DNA of 64,000 nt from JAVBSX01 sp051660685 (GTDB lineage: Bacteria > Planctomycetota > Planctomycetia > Pirellulales > Thermoguttaceae): assembly GCA_051660685.1 (NCBI GenBank), contig JBOFQB010000043.1, forward strand, positions 39,902-103,901. Reading direction: 5' to 3'. The notes beneath the pieces were generated by a model. The model was not told the origin of the DNA. It was given only the letters and a program-made list of their open reading frames with translations, and searched no databases. The translations under genes and the position numbers were made by a program. Position 1 is the stretch's first letter. Every line of letters begins with the position of its first letter. Below are positions 52,355-59,225 of the stretch, piece by piece.

Positions 52355-53875
52355 ATGTCCCCCCGATTGATTGTCCAAATAACCGCGATCTGCTTGGGAC
52401 TTGCCCTGATCGGTCTGGTCGGGGTCAGTTCAGCCGGTCTGCTGTCCCTCTGTCGTCTGGGACAATCCGCTCATTCGGGTCAATCATCTCATGCAATTGC
52501 CGGTTTTCCAACCGAAAAACGAGTTCCAACACCGGTTTTCATACAGGACAATCGCGGGGAAGAGGGACCGAAGTTTGGCGAACTGGTTCGCGGTCCCGCC
52601 CAACCAACGCCGACGGATCAAACGGTCAAAACGGGTTCTTGGCCCGGTTTTCGGGGTTCGGATTTTTCCGGGATCGTTCACGATTCGGTCCCGCTTGCCC
52701 GAAAATTTTCGAGCGGGGGTCCCAAACGACTCTGGTCGTTGGAACTGGGAGAAGGATATGCGGGAACCGCAGTCCGAGACGGAAAGGTGTACATTCTCGA
52801 TTATGACACGAAACGACGTCGGGACACCTTGCGTTGTCTTTCGCTCGAAACGGGTCAAGAATTCTGGAATTACTCGTATCCCGTCAAAATTAAGCGGAAT
52901 CACGGAATGTCCCGGACAATGCCGGCTGTTTCGGACAAATCATGTGTCACAATCGGTCCCAAATGTCATTTGATGTGTGTCGATCCTGATTCAGGCGAAC
53001 TTCGTTGGGAAATCGATCTGGTTGAAAAATACGGAACTCAGGTTCCACAATGGTATGCCGGTCAATGTCCGCTTCTTTTGCCGAAATTGGCGGGACATGA
53101 AACGGCGTCGGACGTGCTGATTCTTGCGCCGAGCGGGCCGGATGCACTGTTGGTTGCAATTGATTGTGCAAACGGACAGGAAATCTGGCGAACCCCGAAT
53201 CCGCTTGGTTGGGTTATGACACACACCTCCATTGCCCCGATGTTACTTGGTGATCGTGAAACCTTTGTTTACGCCGGAAAAGGGGGAGTTGCTGGGGTTG
53301 ACGCGAAAACCGGACAATTGCTTTGGTTGACCTCAGAATGGAGTATTGGAATCGCAACCTGCCCTTCTCCTCTTGTTCTTCCGAACAATCGGGTCTTTCT
53401 TTGCGGGGGATATGGAGCACCGTCTGTCATTTTCGAGATACAACCGCAAGAGGGAGCGGAATTGCCGTACTTGGCGAAAATGGTTCAAAAATCGGGTTCG
53501 GCTGTTTTCAGTTCAGAACAGCAAACTCCGCTGTTGTACAAGGACCATATTTTCGGCATACGCCAAATTGGTCGGAAATTTGTCTGTATGGACTTAAATG
53601 GAAAAGTTCTTTGGCATAGTGCGAATAAGGCGGAGATGGGATCGCGGGGGGCGGGACCTTACTTGATTGCGGACGGAATGTTTTTCATTCTTTCGGATGA
53701 GGGGACGTTGACGCTTGCGGAAGCGACGCCGGAAGAGTTTCGCAAAATAGCGTCTTATGACCTTTTTGAGGACGGGATAGACGCTTGGTCGCCCCTGACG
53801 CTCATTGACGGTTATCTGTTAGTCCGCGACCTGACCCGCCTATACTGCCTTGATTTCCGCAAAGAGGCGGAGTAG
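52355..53875 (+). CDS. PQQ-like beta-propeller repeat protein, membrane anchored
   Basis: About 506 residues from the ATG at 52355. The N-terminal helix (LIVQITAICLGLALIGLVGV) anchors or exports the protein. WPGFRGSDFSGIVHD is the usual entry to planctomycete PQQ-like propellers, followed by blades such as LRCLSLETGQEFWNYSY and VDAKTGQLLWLTSEWSIG. These propellers are structural or binding modules, often without PQQ. The gene starts 24 bp after the HD-GYP regulator on the same strand, suggesting co-expression. A REP palindrome begins right after its stop. Confidence 0.88.
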   Translation: MSPRLIVQITAICLGLALIGLVGVSSAGLLSLCRLGQSAHSGQSSHAIAGFPTEKRVPTPVFIQDNRGEEGPKFGELVRGPAQPTPTDQTVKTGSWPGFRGSDFSGIVHDSVPLARKFSSGGPKRLWSLELGEGYAGTAVRDGKVYILDYDTKRRRDTLRCLSLETGQEFWNYSYPVKIKRNHGMSRTMPAVSDKSCVTIGPKCHLMCVDPDSGELRWEIDLVEKYGTQVPQWYAGQCPLLLPKLAGHETASDVLILAPSGPDALLVAIDCANGQEIWRTPNPLGWVMTHTSIAPMLLGDRETFVYAGKGGVAGVDAKTGQLLWLTSEWSIGIATCPSPLVLPNNRVFLCGGYGAPSVIFEIQPQEGAELPYLAKMVQKSGSAVFSSEQQTPLLYKDHIFGIRQIGRKFVCMDLNGKVLWHSANKAEMGSRGAGPYLIADGMFFILSDEGTLTLAEATPEEFRKIASYDLFEDGIDAWSPLTLIDGYLLVRDLTRLYCLDFRKEAE

Positions 53876-53880
53876 ACCTA

Positions 53881-54212
53881 ATGTTTAGCCGCGATACAAC
53901 GTATCGCGCGTACTTAGCCCGGCGCAAGCCGGACTCCAAAATAGGAAAAACAAAAGCCGGAAAGGAGGTGCGCAGCACCGTATTGACGGTAGTATTTTGG
54001 GACAAGACAAATAGGAGGTTTGTTGAAAAATGTCACAAACCGTCAGTACGCTGCGCTCCCTTCCGGCTGTTGTGTTTGCCTAAAACGTGTATTTTAACCA
54101 AATTAACGATGAATTCATATTTTGATGCGTTAGCCCCGGGTTAGGTGCAGCAAAAAAAGGAGCTGCGTAGCTGCGACCTAATGTTGAGCCGAGATACAAC
54201 GTATCGCGCGTT
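53881..54212. repeat. REP palindromes between the propeller gene and tRNA-Glu
   Basis: A half palindrome starts at 53881 (TGTTTAGCCGCGATACAACG), then AGCCCGGCGCAAGCCGGACT. Near 54130-54180 lie GCCCCGGGTTAGGTGCAG and GAGCTGCGTAGCTGCGACCT, followed by a further half palindrome (GTTGAGCCGAGATACAACG...) to 54212. The order [GCTGCGACCTAAT][GTTKAGCCG] repeats the junction seen at the ribD end. The middle (53960-54125) contains no recognised gene. Confidence 0.8.
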
Positions 54213-54231
54213 ATTTTTTGAAGTGGGGATG

Positions 54232-54259
54232 TTGACAGCGGAGGAATAGGTAGTAAACT
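54232..54259 (+). promoter_or_regulatory. Promoter of tRNA-Glu
   Basis: TTGACA (54232-54237), 16-bp spacer, TAAACT (54254-54259); the tRNA begins 19 bp further. This is a near-consensus vegetative sigma promoter. Confidence 0.7.
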
Positions 54260-54278
54260 GCGTTCAGTTACAGAATAC

Positions 54279-54351
54279 GCCCCCTTCGTCTAGGGGTCTA
54301 GGACGCCGGGTTCTCAGCCCGGTAACAGGGGTTCGAATCCCCTAGGGGGTA
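54279..54351 (+). tRNA. tRNA-Glu (anticodon CTC)
   Basis: A complete 73-nt cloverleaf is visible. The acceptor stem pairs GCCCCCT with AGGGGGT (a G-U first pair). The anticodon arm is CCGGG-TTCTCAG-CCCGG, giving anticodon CTC (reads GAG). The T arm is AGGGG-TTCGAAT-CCCCT and the discriminator is A; CCA is not encoded. It has its own promoter and terminator. The integrase gene downstream points toward its 3' end, as at tRNA-integrated elements. Confidence 0.95.
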
Positions 54352-54357
54352 TCCTTT

Positions 54358-54393
54358 GGGGTTTTTGGCATCTGCCAGAAACCCTTATTTTTT
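54358..54393 (+). terminator. Rho-independent terminator after tRNA-Glu
   Basis: GGGTTTTTGGCA / TGCCAGAAACCC pair in an 11-bp stem with loop ATCT, followed by TTATTTTTT. It starts about 7 bp after the tRNA. Confidence 0.85.
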
Positions 54394-54435
54394 AGGCATT
54401 TGCCGTTATTTCAAACGCCAAACCCCGTTTTGTGC

Positions 54436-54475
54436 TTTAGCTGGTTTTAGTTAGTTTTAGCTAGTTTTAGCCTAA
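54436..54475. repeat. Decamer direct repeats beside the integrase gene
   Basis: Four units with exact 10-bp period: TTTAGCTGGT, TTTAGTTAGT, TTTAGCTAGT, TTTAGCCTAA. The period equals one helical turn and the position, between attachment site and int, fits arm-type binding sites for integrase or excisionase. That role is inferred. Confidence 0.7.
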
Positions 54476-54509
54476 ACCGCCCAAAAAAACGCCCAAGACT
54501 TTTTGGGGA

Positions 54510-55673
54510 TCACCCAAGTTTTTCTTCCGTCTGTTCTTCCCGGACTGCTTTCCCGCTCGGTATCTGGACCGCTCGCTGAATGTCGTCATCTGTCGCGTGC
54601 AAGTAGTGCAACAGTGCAACTTGGCTGCTCTGCCCCATCCATTCGCCCGCAACGTGTGCCGGATATTCGGAAAACAGTTCACACGACCGACTTCCGCGCA
54701 AATTGTGGAACAATCGCTCCCATTCCGCCAAACCGGCCCGAAATATGATCCGTTGCAACTGCGTCCGCATGTTCGCCGCCGTGTCCCGATACCGGGTTAT
54801 GACGTAGGGGCTGCCTCCTTCCTCGGCCTGTTCCCACTGTTTTTCCAGTTCGGCCCGAAGTTCAGGGAACATTGGCACAGTCCGCGAACCTTTCCCGGCG
54901 TATCGTTCCGTCTTGGGAGACGAAACACGAATTACGCATTTTGCCCAATTTACATCAACCCACTTGAGCAAAAGCGTCTCCGACGGGTTCCGCAACCCTC
55001 CGATCCGGCAAAGGGCGATAATCGCCCTCCAGTCCTGATCGGGGCAAGCGTCAAGCAGCTTAGCGTAATCGGACCGGGTTACAAAGTGTTCCCGATCCTT
55101 ATTAACCATTGACCCTGCTTTGATGCCAGCAAACGGGTTGTTCCTAATCCGTTTCGTCTTGATCCCCCAAGCAAACAGCGCATGGGCAACTTTAACGACA
55201 CCGGCAACCGTTGCTTCCGCGAATGACTCCAACAAATCGTCCTGAAACGATTGGACCGATTCCTGCGAAATTTCTTCGACCAACGTATCCGGTCCCCAAA
55301 AGTCCTTCAGTCGGTTTGTTGCCGACACCTTGTTCTGCACCGTATTGGCTGCGAACGATGATTCTGTTTCACGGAAGTATTCGGCAACTAACCTGCTAAG
55401 TTCCATTGATTCGGTGTCCGCTAACAAACCGGCGGTCACGAAGCGGCTTCGCAAATCATCGTTGATACAGTCCAACCATGCCTGCGAAGACTTATCTGGA
55501 GGTGTGCCAGCAACTTTGCACTGTGCAATCTGGTCAATCATTGCAGCGATAGTCTTTGCGTCCCGTTCGGTGTACATTTTTGGCAACGACATCTTTTGCC
55601 GTTTGCCGCAAGAGTACCACTGAATAACGAACGCCTGACCATCCTTATTCTTTCGTTTTATAAGTGTCGCCAT
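54510..55673 (-). CDS. Tyrosine recombinase (integrase)
   Basis: A 387-residue phage-type integrase. An N-terminal arm-binding-like segment (MATLIKRKNKDGQAFVIQWY) and a SAM-like core-binding domain (about 90-185) precede the catalytic domain. The catalytic residues are Arg228 (GGLRNPSE), a candidate Lys near 254 (SSPKTER), His323-x-x-Arg326 (LFHNLRGS) and nucleophile Tyr357 (LLHYLHATDDD). It would integrate and excise the element at tRNA-Glu. Its ATG overlaps the stop codon of the excisionase gene by one base (TAATG), so the two are co-translated. Confidence 0.95.
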   Translation of the reverse strand: MATLIKRKNKDGQAFVIQWYSCGKRQKMSLPKMYTERDAKTIAAMIDQIAQCKVAGTPPDKSSQAWLDCINDDLRSRFVTAGLLADTESMELSRLVAEYFRETESSFAANTVQNKVSATNRLKDFWGPDTLVEEISQESVQSFQDDLLESFAEATVAGVVKVAHALFAWGIKTKRIRNNPFAGIKAGSMVNKDREHFVTRSDYAKLLDACPDQDWRAIIALCRIGGLRNPSETLLLKWVDVNWAKCVIRVSSPKTERYAGKGSRTVPMFPELRAELEKQWEQAEEGGSPYVITRYRDTAANMRTQLQRIIFRAGLAEWERLFHNLRGSRSCELFSEYPAHVAGEWMGQSSQVALLHYLHATDDDIQRAVQIPSGKAVREEQTEEKLG

Positions 55674-55909
55674 TATGAACTCCTTTCCATATTTGTATTG
55701 GCGACTTCTTGTGCAGACGGACGATACGAAGTTTGTCCGAGTGCTGCAAGGGCAAAACGGTTATAAAGTTTTCGGCGACCAACCGCGACAAAGGGTACTT
55801 CGCCCGCATTGCGAGCTTTGATAAGTGTCGGAAGCGATACGCCAAGTAATTTACACGCCTCCGCCTGACTAATCAGTTCTTTACCTTGAATGTGTTTTGT
55901 GTATCTCAT
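55673..55909 (-). CDS. Excisionase-like helix-turn-helix protein
   Basis: A 78-residue protein starting MRYTKHIQGKELISQAEACK. The segment SQAEACKLLGVSLPTLIKAR is a MerR-like winged helix-turn-helix of the excisionase/DNA-binding family, followed by VGRRKLYNRFALAALG. It sits directly upstream of the integrase with a one-base overlap. It likely directs excision or represses int. Confidence 0.85.
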   Translation of the reverse strand: MRYTKHIQGKELISQAEACKLLGVSLPTLIKARNAGEVPFVAVGRRKLYNRFALAALGQTSYRPSAQEVANTNMERSS

Positions 55910-55981
55910 TTTTAATTCCAAGATTGGTCAAAGTAAAACCAAAGTAACCCGAATAAAATAAGAATAAATAAGACGGCCATA

Positions 55982-57529
55982 TCAATACCATTTTGCGTTA
56001 ATGCTCGCATCAACTCCAGTGATTGACTGCGCACCGCTTGGAATTGTTTCACGAATCCAGACACCGACCGCCGAGCCGCCAGTCAGTGTTTCAATCTCAA
56101 TTGCCGCCGCAGAGTCCTGAACGCCGGAAAACACAATCTCCGTCGGAGCCGTGTAACTATTAGGAATATCCCGAAAAGTGCCGTCGCTCATTAAATCAAA
56201 GCCCAAATCGACCGGTGTAAACAACTCGACGCCGTTACCACTGCTCCACGAAACGGCGGTGATACCGCGCCAACCGCGAGTTGATCCGGGCGAACGGCTG
56301 GAAGCGATTTGCACCGAATTGTTGTTGCGAATCTGGTAGGAATTCCCAAACGAACCTAAAAACCGTTTCACGATCAATGTTCCACTCGCCGTCCCCGCCT
56401 CCAGCGAACCAGCTTCAATAATCACCTGATCGATCACCGCATTGTTGGTTGCCGGTAAGTAGCTCGACTCGATATACGCTCCGCTCATCAACCCGGTTGT
56501 CCCATTTTGAAACGGGACTAATCCCCACAAAACCGGGGCTAAATACAGCGTATTGCCATTTCGATAATTCACATAACGAATATCTTTATTAACGGTATTG
56601 CGTATCCAAAACCCTCGTAACGGCCAATTTGCGGCATTGGTCACGGTTACATTTTGTGCCGTCCCATTGGTCGTTGGTGCCGCAAGCGAACCATTGAGCG
56701 TTGTATCGGTCCCCGCCGGTTTCGCCGACCAAATCCCAAGCCCGGTCATGTATGTGAGAGCATCTGAAGACAGGTTTTTCAGGGCAATCAGCTTGTAACG
56801 ACTTAACCCAGCGTTGGTGTTCGTTTCGTAACCCTCTTGGTTGGCCAGTATATTTTGAGACGGATAAACAATCGTCGCACTCACCGTAACGGTTCCGGCC
56901 CCGGTTGGTAAAAGCGCATAATTGACATCAACGATCACAAAACCCTGATTGTCATTGCGATAAATCGGTTGATCGGTGACATTGCCCGAAAGCGTCACAG
57001 ACGGTCCCCAGTCTTCACTGCTCCCCATCCGAATCGCCAATGTTTTCGACGAACCATTCCACTGAAATTGCAGCGTTCCCTCGCCAAGATAACTTGACAC
57101 TTTTTTCGCCATTACAGCGTTTTGTCCTGAAATTGCAATGGAAGGGGGGTTGACTTCCGGCTGCATACCATTGCATTTACTTTGCAGAACCGGGACATTG
57201 CTGGGATACAGACCGCCTGCGAACAGGACCAGTGTGTCGTTTGCTTCCGGTGTAACCGAAAGCGGGGACGCGAGCAAGAGCGTGTTCGTCTCCTTGTTCC
57301 AGCTGCGAACATGAAACGTCTCCCCTTTAAGCGAGGAGGTCGCCTGCGTTCCGCACACAAATCCGGTCGCTCCGTTCCAAAAATCGGTCGCCTGATTTGC
57401 CCCTGCAATGGTAAGGGCTGTACGGGTTGAGCCGGACTGAATCGTGTATTGGGCCGGCGCGGCCCCGTTAAATCCAAGTTGATTCGAGCAATAAAAGGCC
57501 TCCAGTTGGGCCGGTGTTGCAATTGCCAT
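55982..57529 (-). CDS. Unrecognised 515-residue protein, last gene of the island operon
   Basis: Begins MAIATPAQLEAFYCSNQLGF after an AGGAGA ribosome site. Composition is rich in Gly, Ala, Thr, Asn and Ser with long beta-rich stretches (TVSATIVYPSQNILANQEGY; ASGTLIVKRFLGSFGNSYQI) and no signal or membrane segment. This is what one expects of a phage tail or virion surface protein, but I recognise no domain. It ends the seven-gene minus-strand operon, 72 bp before the excisionase. Confidence 0.75.
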   Translation of the reverse strand: MAIATPAQLEAFYCSNQLGFNGAAPAQYTIQSGSTRTALTIAGANQATDFWNGATGFVCGTQATSSLKGETFHVRSWNKETNTLLLASPLSVTPEANDTLVLFAGGLYPSNVPVLQSKCNGMQPEVNPPSIAISGQNAVMAKKVSSYLGEGTLQFQWNGSSKTLAIRMGSSEDWGPSVTLSGNVTDQPIYRNDNQGFVIVDVNYALLPTGAGTVTVSATIVYPSQNILANQEGYETNTNAGLSRYKLIALKNLSSDALTYMTGLGIWSAKPAGTDTTLNGSLAAPTTNGTAQNVTVTNAANWPLRGFWIRNTVNKDIRYVNYRNGNTLYLAPVLWGLVPFQNGTTGLMSGAYIESSYLPATNNAVIDQVIIEAGSLEAGTASGTLIVKRFLGSFGNSYQIRNNNSVQIASSRSPGSTRGWRGITAVSWSSGNGVELFTPVDLGFDLMSDGTFRDIPNSYTAPTEIVFSGVQDSAAAIEIETLTGGSAVGVWIRETIPSGAQSITGVDASINAKWY

Positions 57530-57540
57530 AATGACATCTC

Positions 57541-58056
57541 CTATTTTGTAATTGTTAGCTGAACAAGTCCATCTTTATTTGTGAATGTTACGGAAGGTGG
57601 AACGGGTATGTCAATCGCCCAGTAATTGAGGATAACGGTTGGTACGTTGACGATTCCCCGATCCGTCACCGCATCGACACGAATACTATGCCAATCACCG
57701 CCGTTAGAGGTTAGCCGAATAGGACAAGCGTATTCATACGAATCAGATTGACCCGTGATTGTTTGTACAATTTTTCCATTAACAACAATACGGTACTGCG
57801 TTGCGTTATCAACCGGCAACCAACAGATGTTTGGCCGCACAAGCGGCACACTATCCGATGGTTGATACTCTTCTCCTGTCACAATTTCAATCGCATGTGA
57901 TCCGCTTGGAATTGCCAAATCAACAGTGCCAGAATCAATGGGGCCTGCAACAAACCTTCCGTCCAGATACACCCATTCCAAACCAGCTGAAGCCCATACA
58001 ATCGTTAGGTACCCCGGTATCTTTGATTTTTTAATCGAAAATTCTGCTATTCTCAT
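57541..58056 (-). CDS. Unrecognised 171-residue protein with a fibronectin-III-like segment
   Basis: Begins MRIAEFSIKKSKIPGYLTIV. The pattern PNICWLPVDNATQYRIVVNG followed by SYEYACPIRL and WHSIRVDAVTDRGIVN resembles a fibronectin type III fold, common in phage tail tips. The start codon lies inside the end of the preceding gene (26-base overlap in another frame), so translation is coupled. A role as an accessory tail protein is inferred. Confidence 0.7.
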   Translation of the reverse strand: MRIAEFSIKKSKIPGYLTIVWASAGLEWVYLDGRFVAGPIDSGTVDLAIPSGSHAIEIVTGEEYQPSDSVPLVRPNICWLPVDNATQYRIVVNGKIVQTITGQSDSYEYACPIRLTSNGGDWHSIRVDAVTDRGIVNVPTVILNYWAIDIPVPPSVTFTNKDGLVQLTITK

Positions 58057-59224
58057 CGTGTAAACCTTGAACTGGAGTTGACGGTCGGGTCAAGTCAATT
58101 GGTATTGCTACAGAGTCCCCACGCTTTTCACCTTTAATCGGTGTGATTGTAACGTTTGTAGTATCAGCGGTTCGGGCAGAAAATAAGTAATTTTGCTGCA
58201 ATTGTTTGTGCGGAACAATGATTGTTGTCATGGATGGGTGAAACACAATTTCAAAGACAGCGTCTGCAATGGTGTCACCATTACTTGTTTTCCAACGAAT
58301 CGTCAATATGTCATCCTGAACGCTCCAGTCGGTTGATTCAACCTTCGGAAGATTGTCAAGGATTCGATTTTTTACAACAAAATTTGTTACTTTCCCTGTT
58401 ATTATTTGTGGCCAAAGCTGTCCTTGTGTAACAGACCATGACTCGTACTCGCCGTCCGGCAATGAAATGCCATATTCTATTGGATACGGGCCGCTGTACA
58501 GCAACGTGACGAGATCGGTTGCAATACTGCGTGCCCAAACTTGAATCAAATTGTCAAGCACGACTCGTTGACGGCTTGTAAAGGCAGACACCGGATCGAC
58601 CCTGTTCAAAACAGAATACCACGCACCTATGCCTTGTTGTTGCGTAATATTGACGTTGAAACGGGAAGACCGTCGCGATTGTCGCCAACCCCACATATAA
58701 AGGGGGTCGTTTTGCATAACATCAAAACGCTGTTGAATCCCCGAGTGTAACCAGCGATACACATTATTGGCACTTCCCCAGCGTGTACGCAGCTGGTCAA
58801 GTCCAAAAACAACATATTGTCCCCCCCACCGTAAGACACCAACCGGGTCAGCGGCACGTCCGTTTGCGATAATAACCGTACCGAACTGGGTATTCACCAG
58901 ATTCGGCCAAGTCCTTGGGTCGGGATACACCGACTTGTTGGCGTAATAAATACCCTTTTTCGTCCATTTTAGACCGATCCCGTCCAACAACCCGCTCCAG
59001 GAAACATACTGATCGTTACGATCTCTCAGTACACGAAAGGTTCCGCGCAAGGGACAGTACGGCCCAAGATTGTGAATCAGGATTGCCGAGCGTTTGCCCA
59101 GCGTCGCACCCTCTAAAGCCCCGGTCGTTGCAGCACCGGGGACAAAAGTCCGAAACCGAGAAACCTGACGGCTGCGCGTTACCGTATTCGTGTCGAACCG
59201 ATTTGAAATCTGTATCAATTGCAT
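58031..59224 (-). CDS. Unrecognised ~397-residue island protein
   Basis: The ATG at 59224 follows the previous stop by one base (TGA-A-ATG); a TTG at 59239 is a weaker option. The sequence is rich in Trp, Arg and Gln (LYMWGWRQSRRSSRFNVNIT; RIDPV-like FTSRQRVVLDNLIQVWARSI), with many predicted beta strands and no export signal. A C-terminal segment (VTNFVVKNRILDNLPKVEST, then TIIVPHKQLQQNYLFSA) could be another beta sandwich. I recognise no domain; a tail or baseplate role is suggested only by context. Confidence 0.7.
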   Translation of the reverse strand: MQLIQISNRFDTNTVTRSRQVSRFRTFVPGAATTGALEGATLGKRSAILIHNLGPYCPLRGTFRVLRDRNDQYVSWSGLLDGIGLKWTKKGIYYANKSVYPDPRTWPNLVNTQFGTVIIANGRAADPVGVLRWGGQYVVFGLDQLRTRWGSANNVYRWLHSGIQQRFDVMQNDPLYMWGWRQSRRSSRFNVNITQQQGIGAWYSVLNRVDPVSAFTSRQRVVLDNLIQVWARSIATDLVTLLYSGPYPIEYGISLPDGEYESWSVTQGQLWPQIITGKVTNFVVKNRILDNLPKVESTDWSVQDDILTIRWKTSNGDTIADAVFEIVFHPSMTTIIVPHKQLQQNYLFSARTADTTNVTITPIKGEKRGDSVAIPIDLTRPSTPVQGLHDENSRIFD

Positions 59225-59225
59225 T

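Noticed and set aside
53881..54144. 87-codon plus-strand frame before tRNA-Glu
   Set aside because: Starts within a REP palindrome and reads through repeat sequence; no conserved features.
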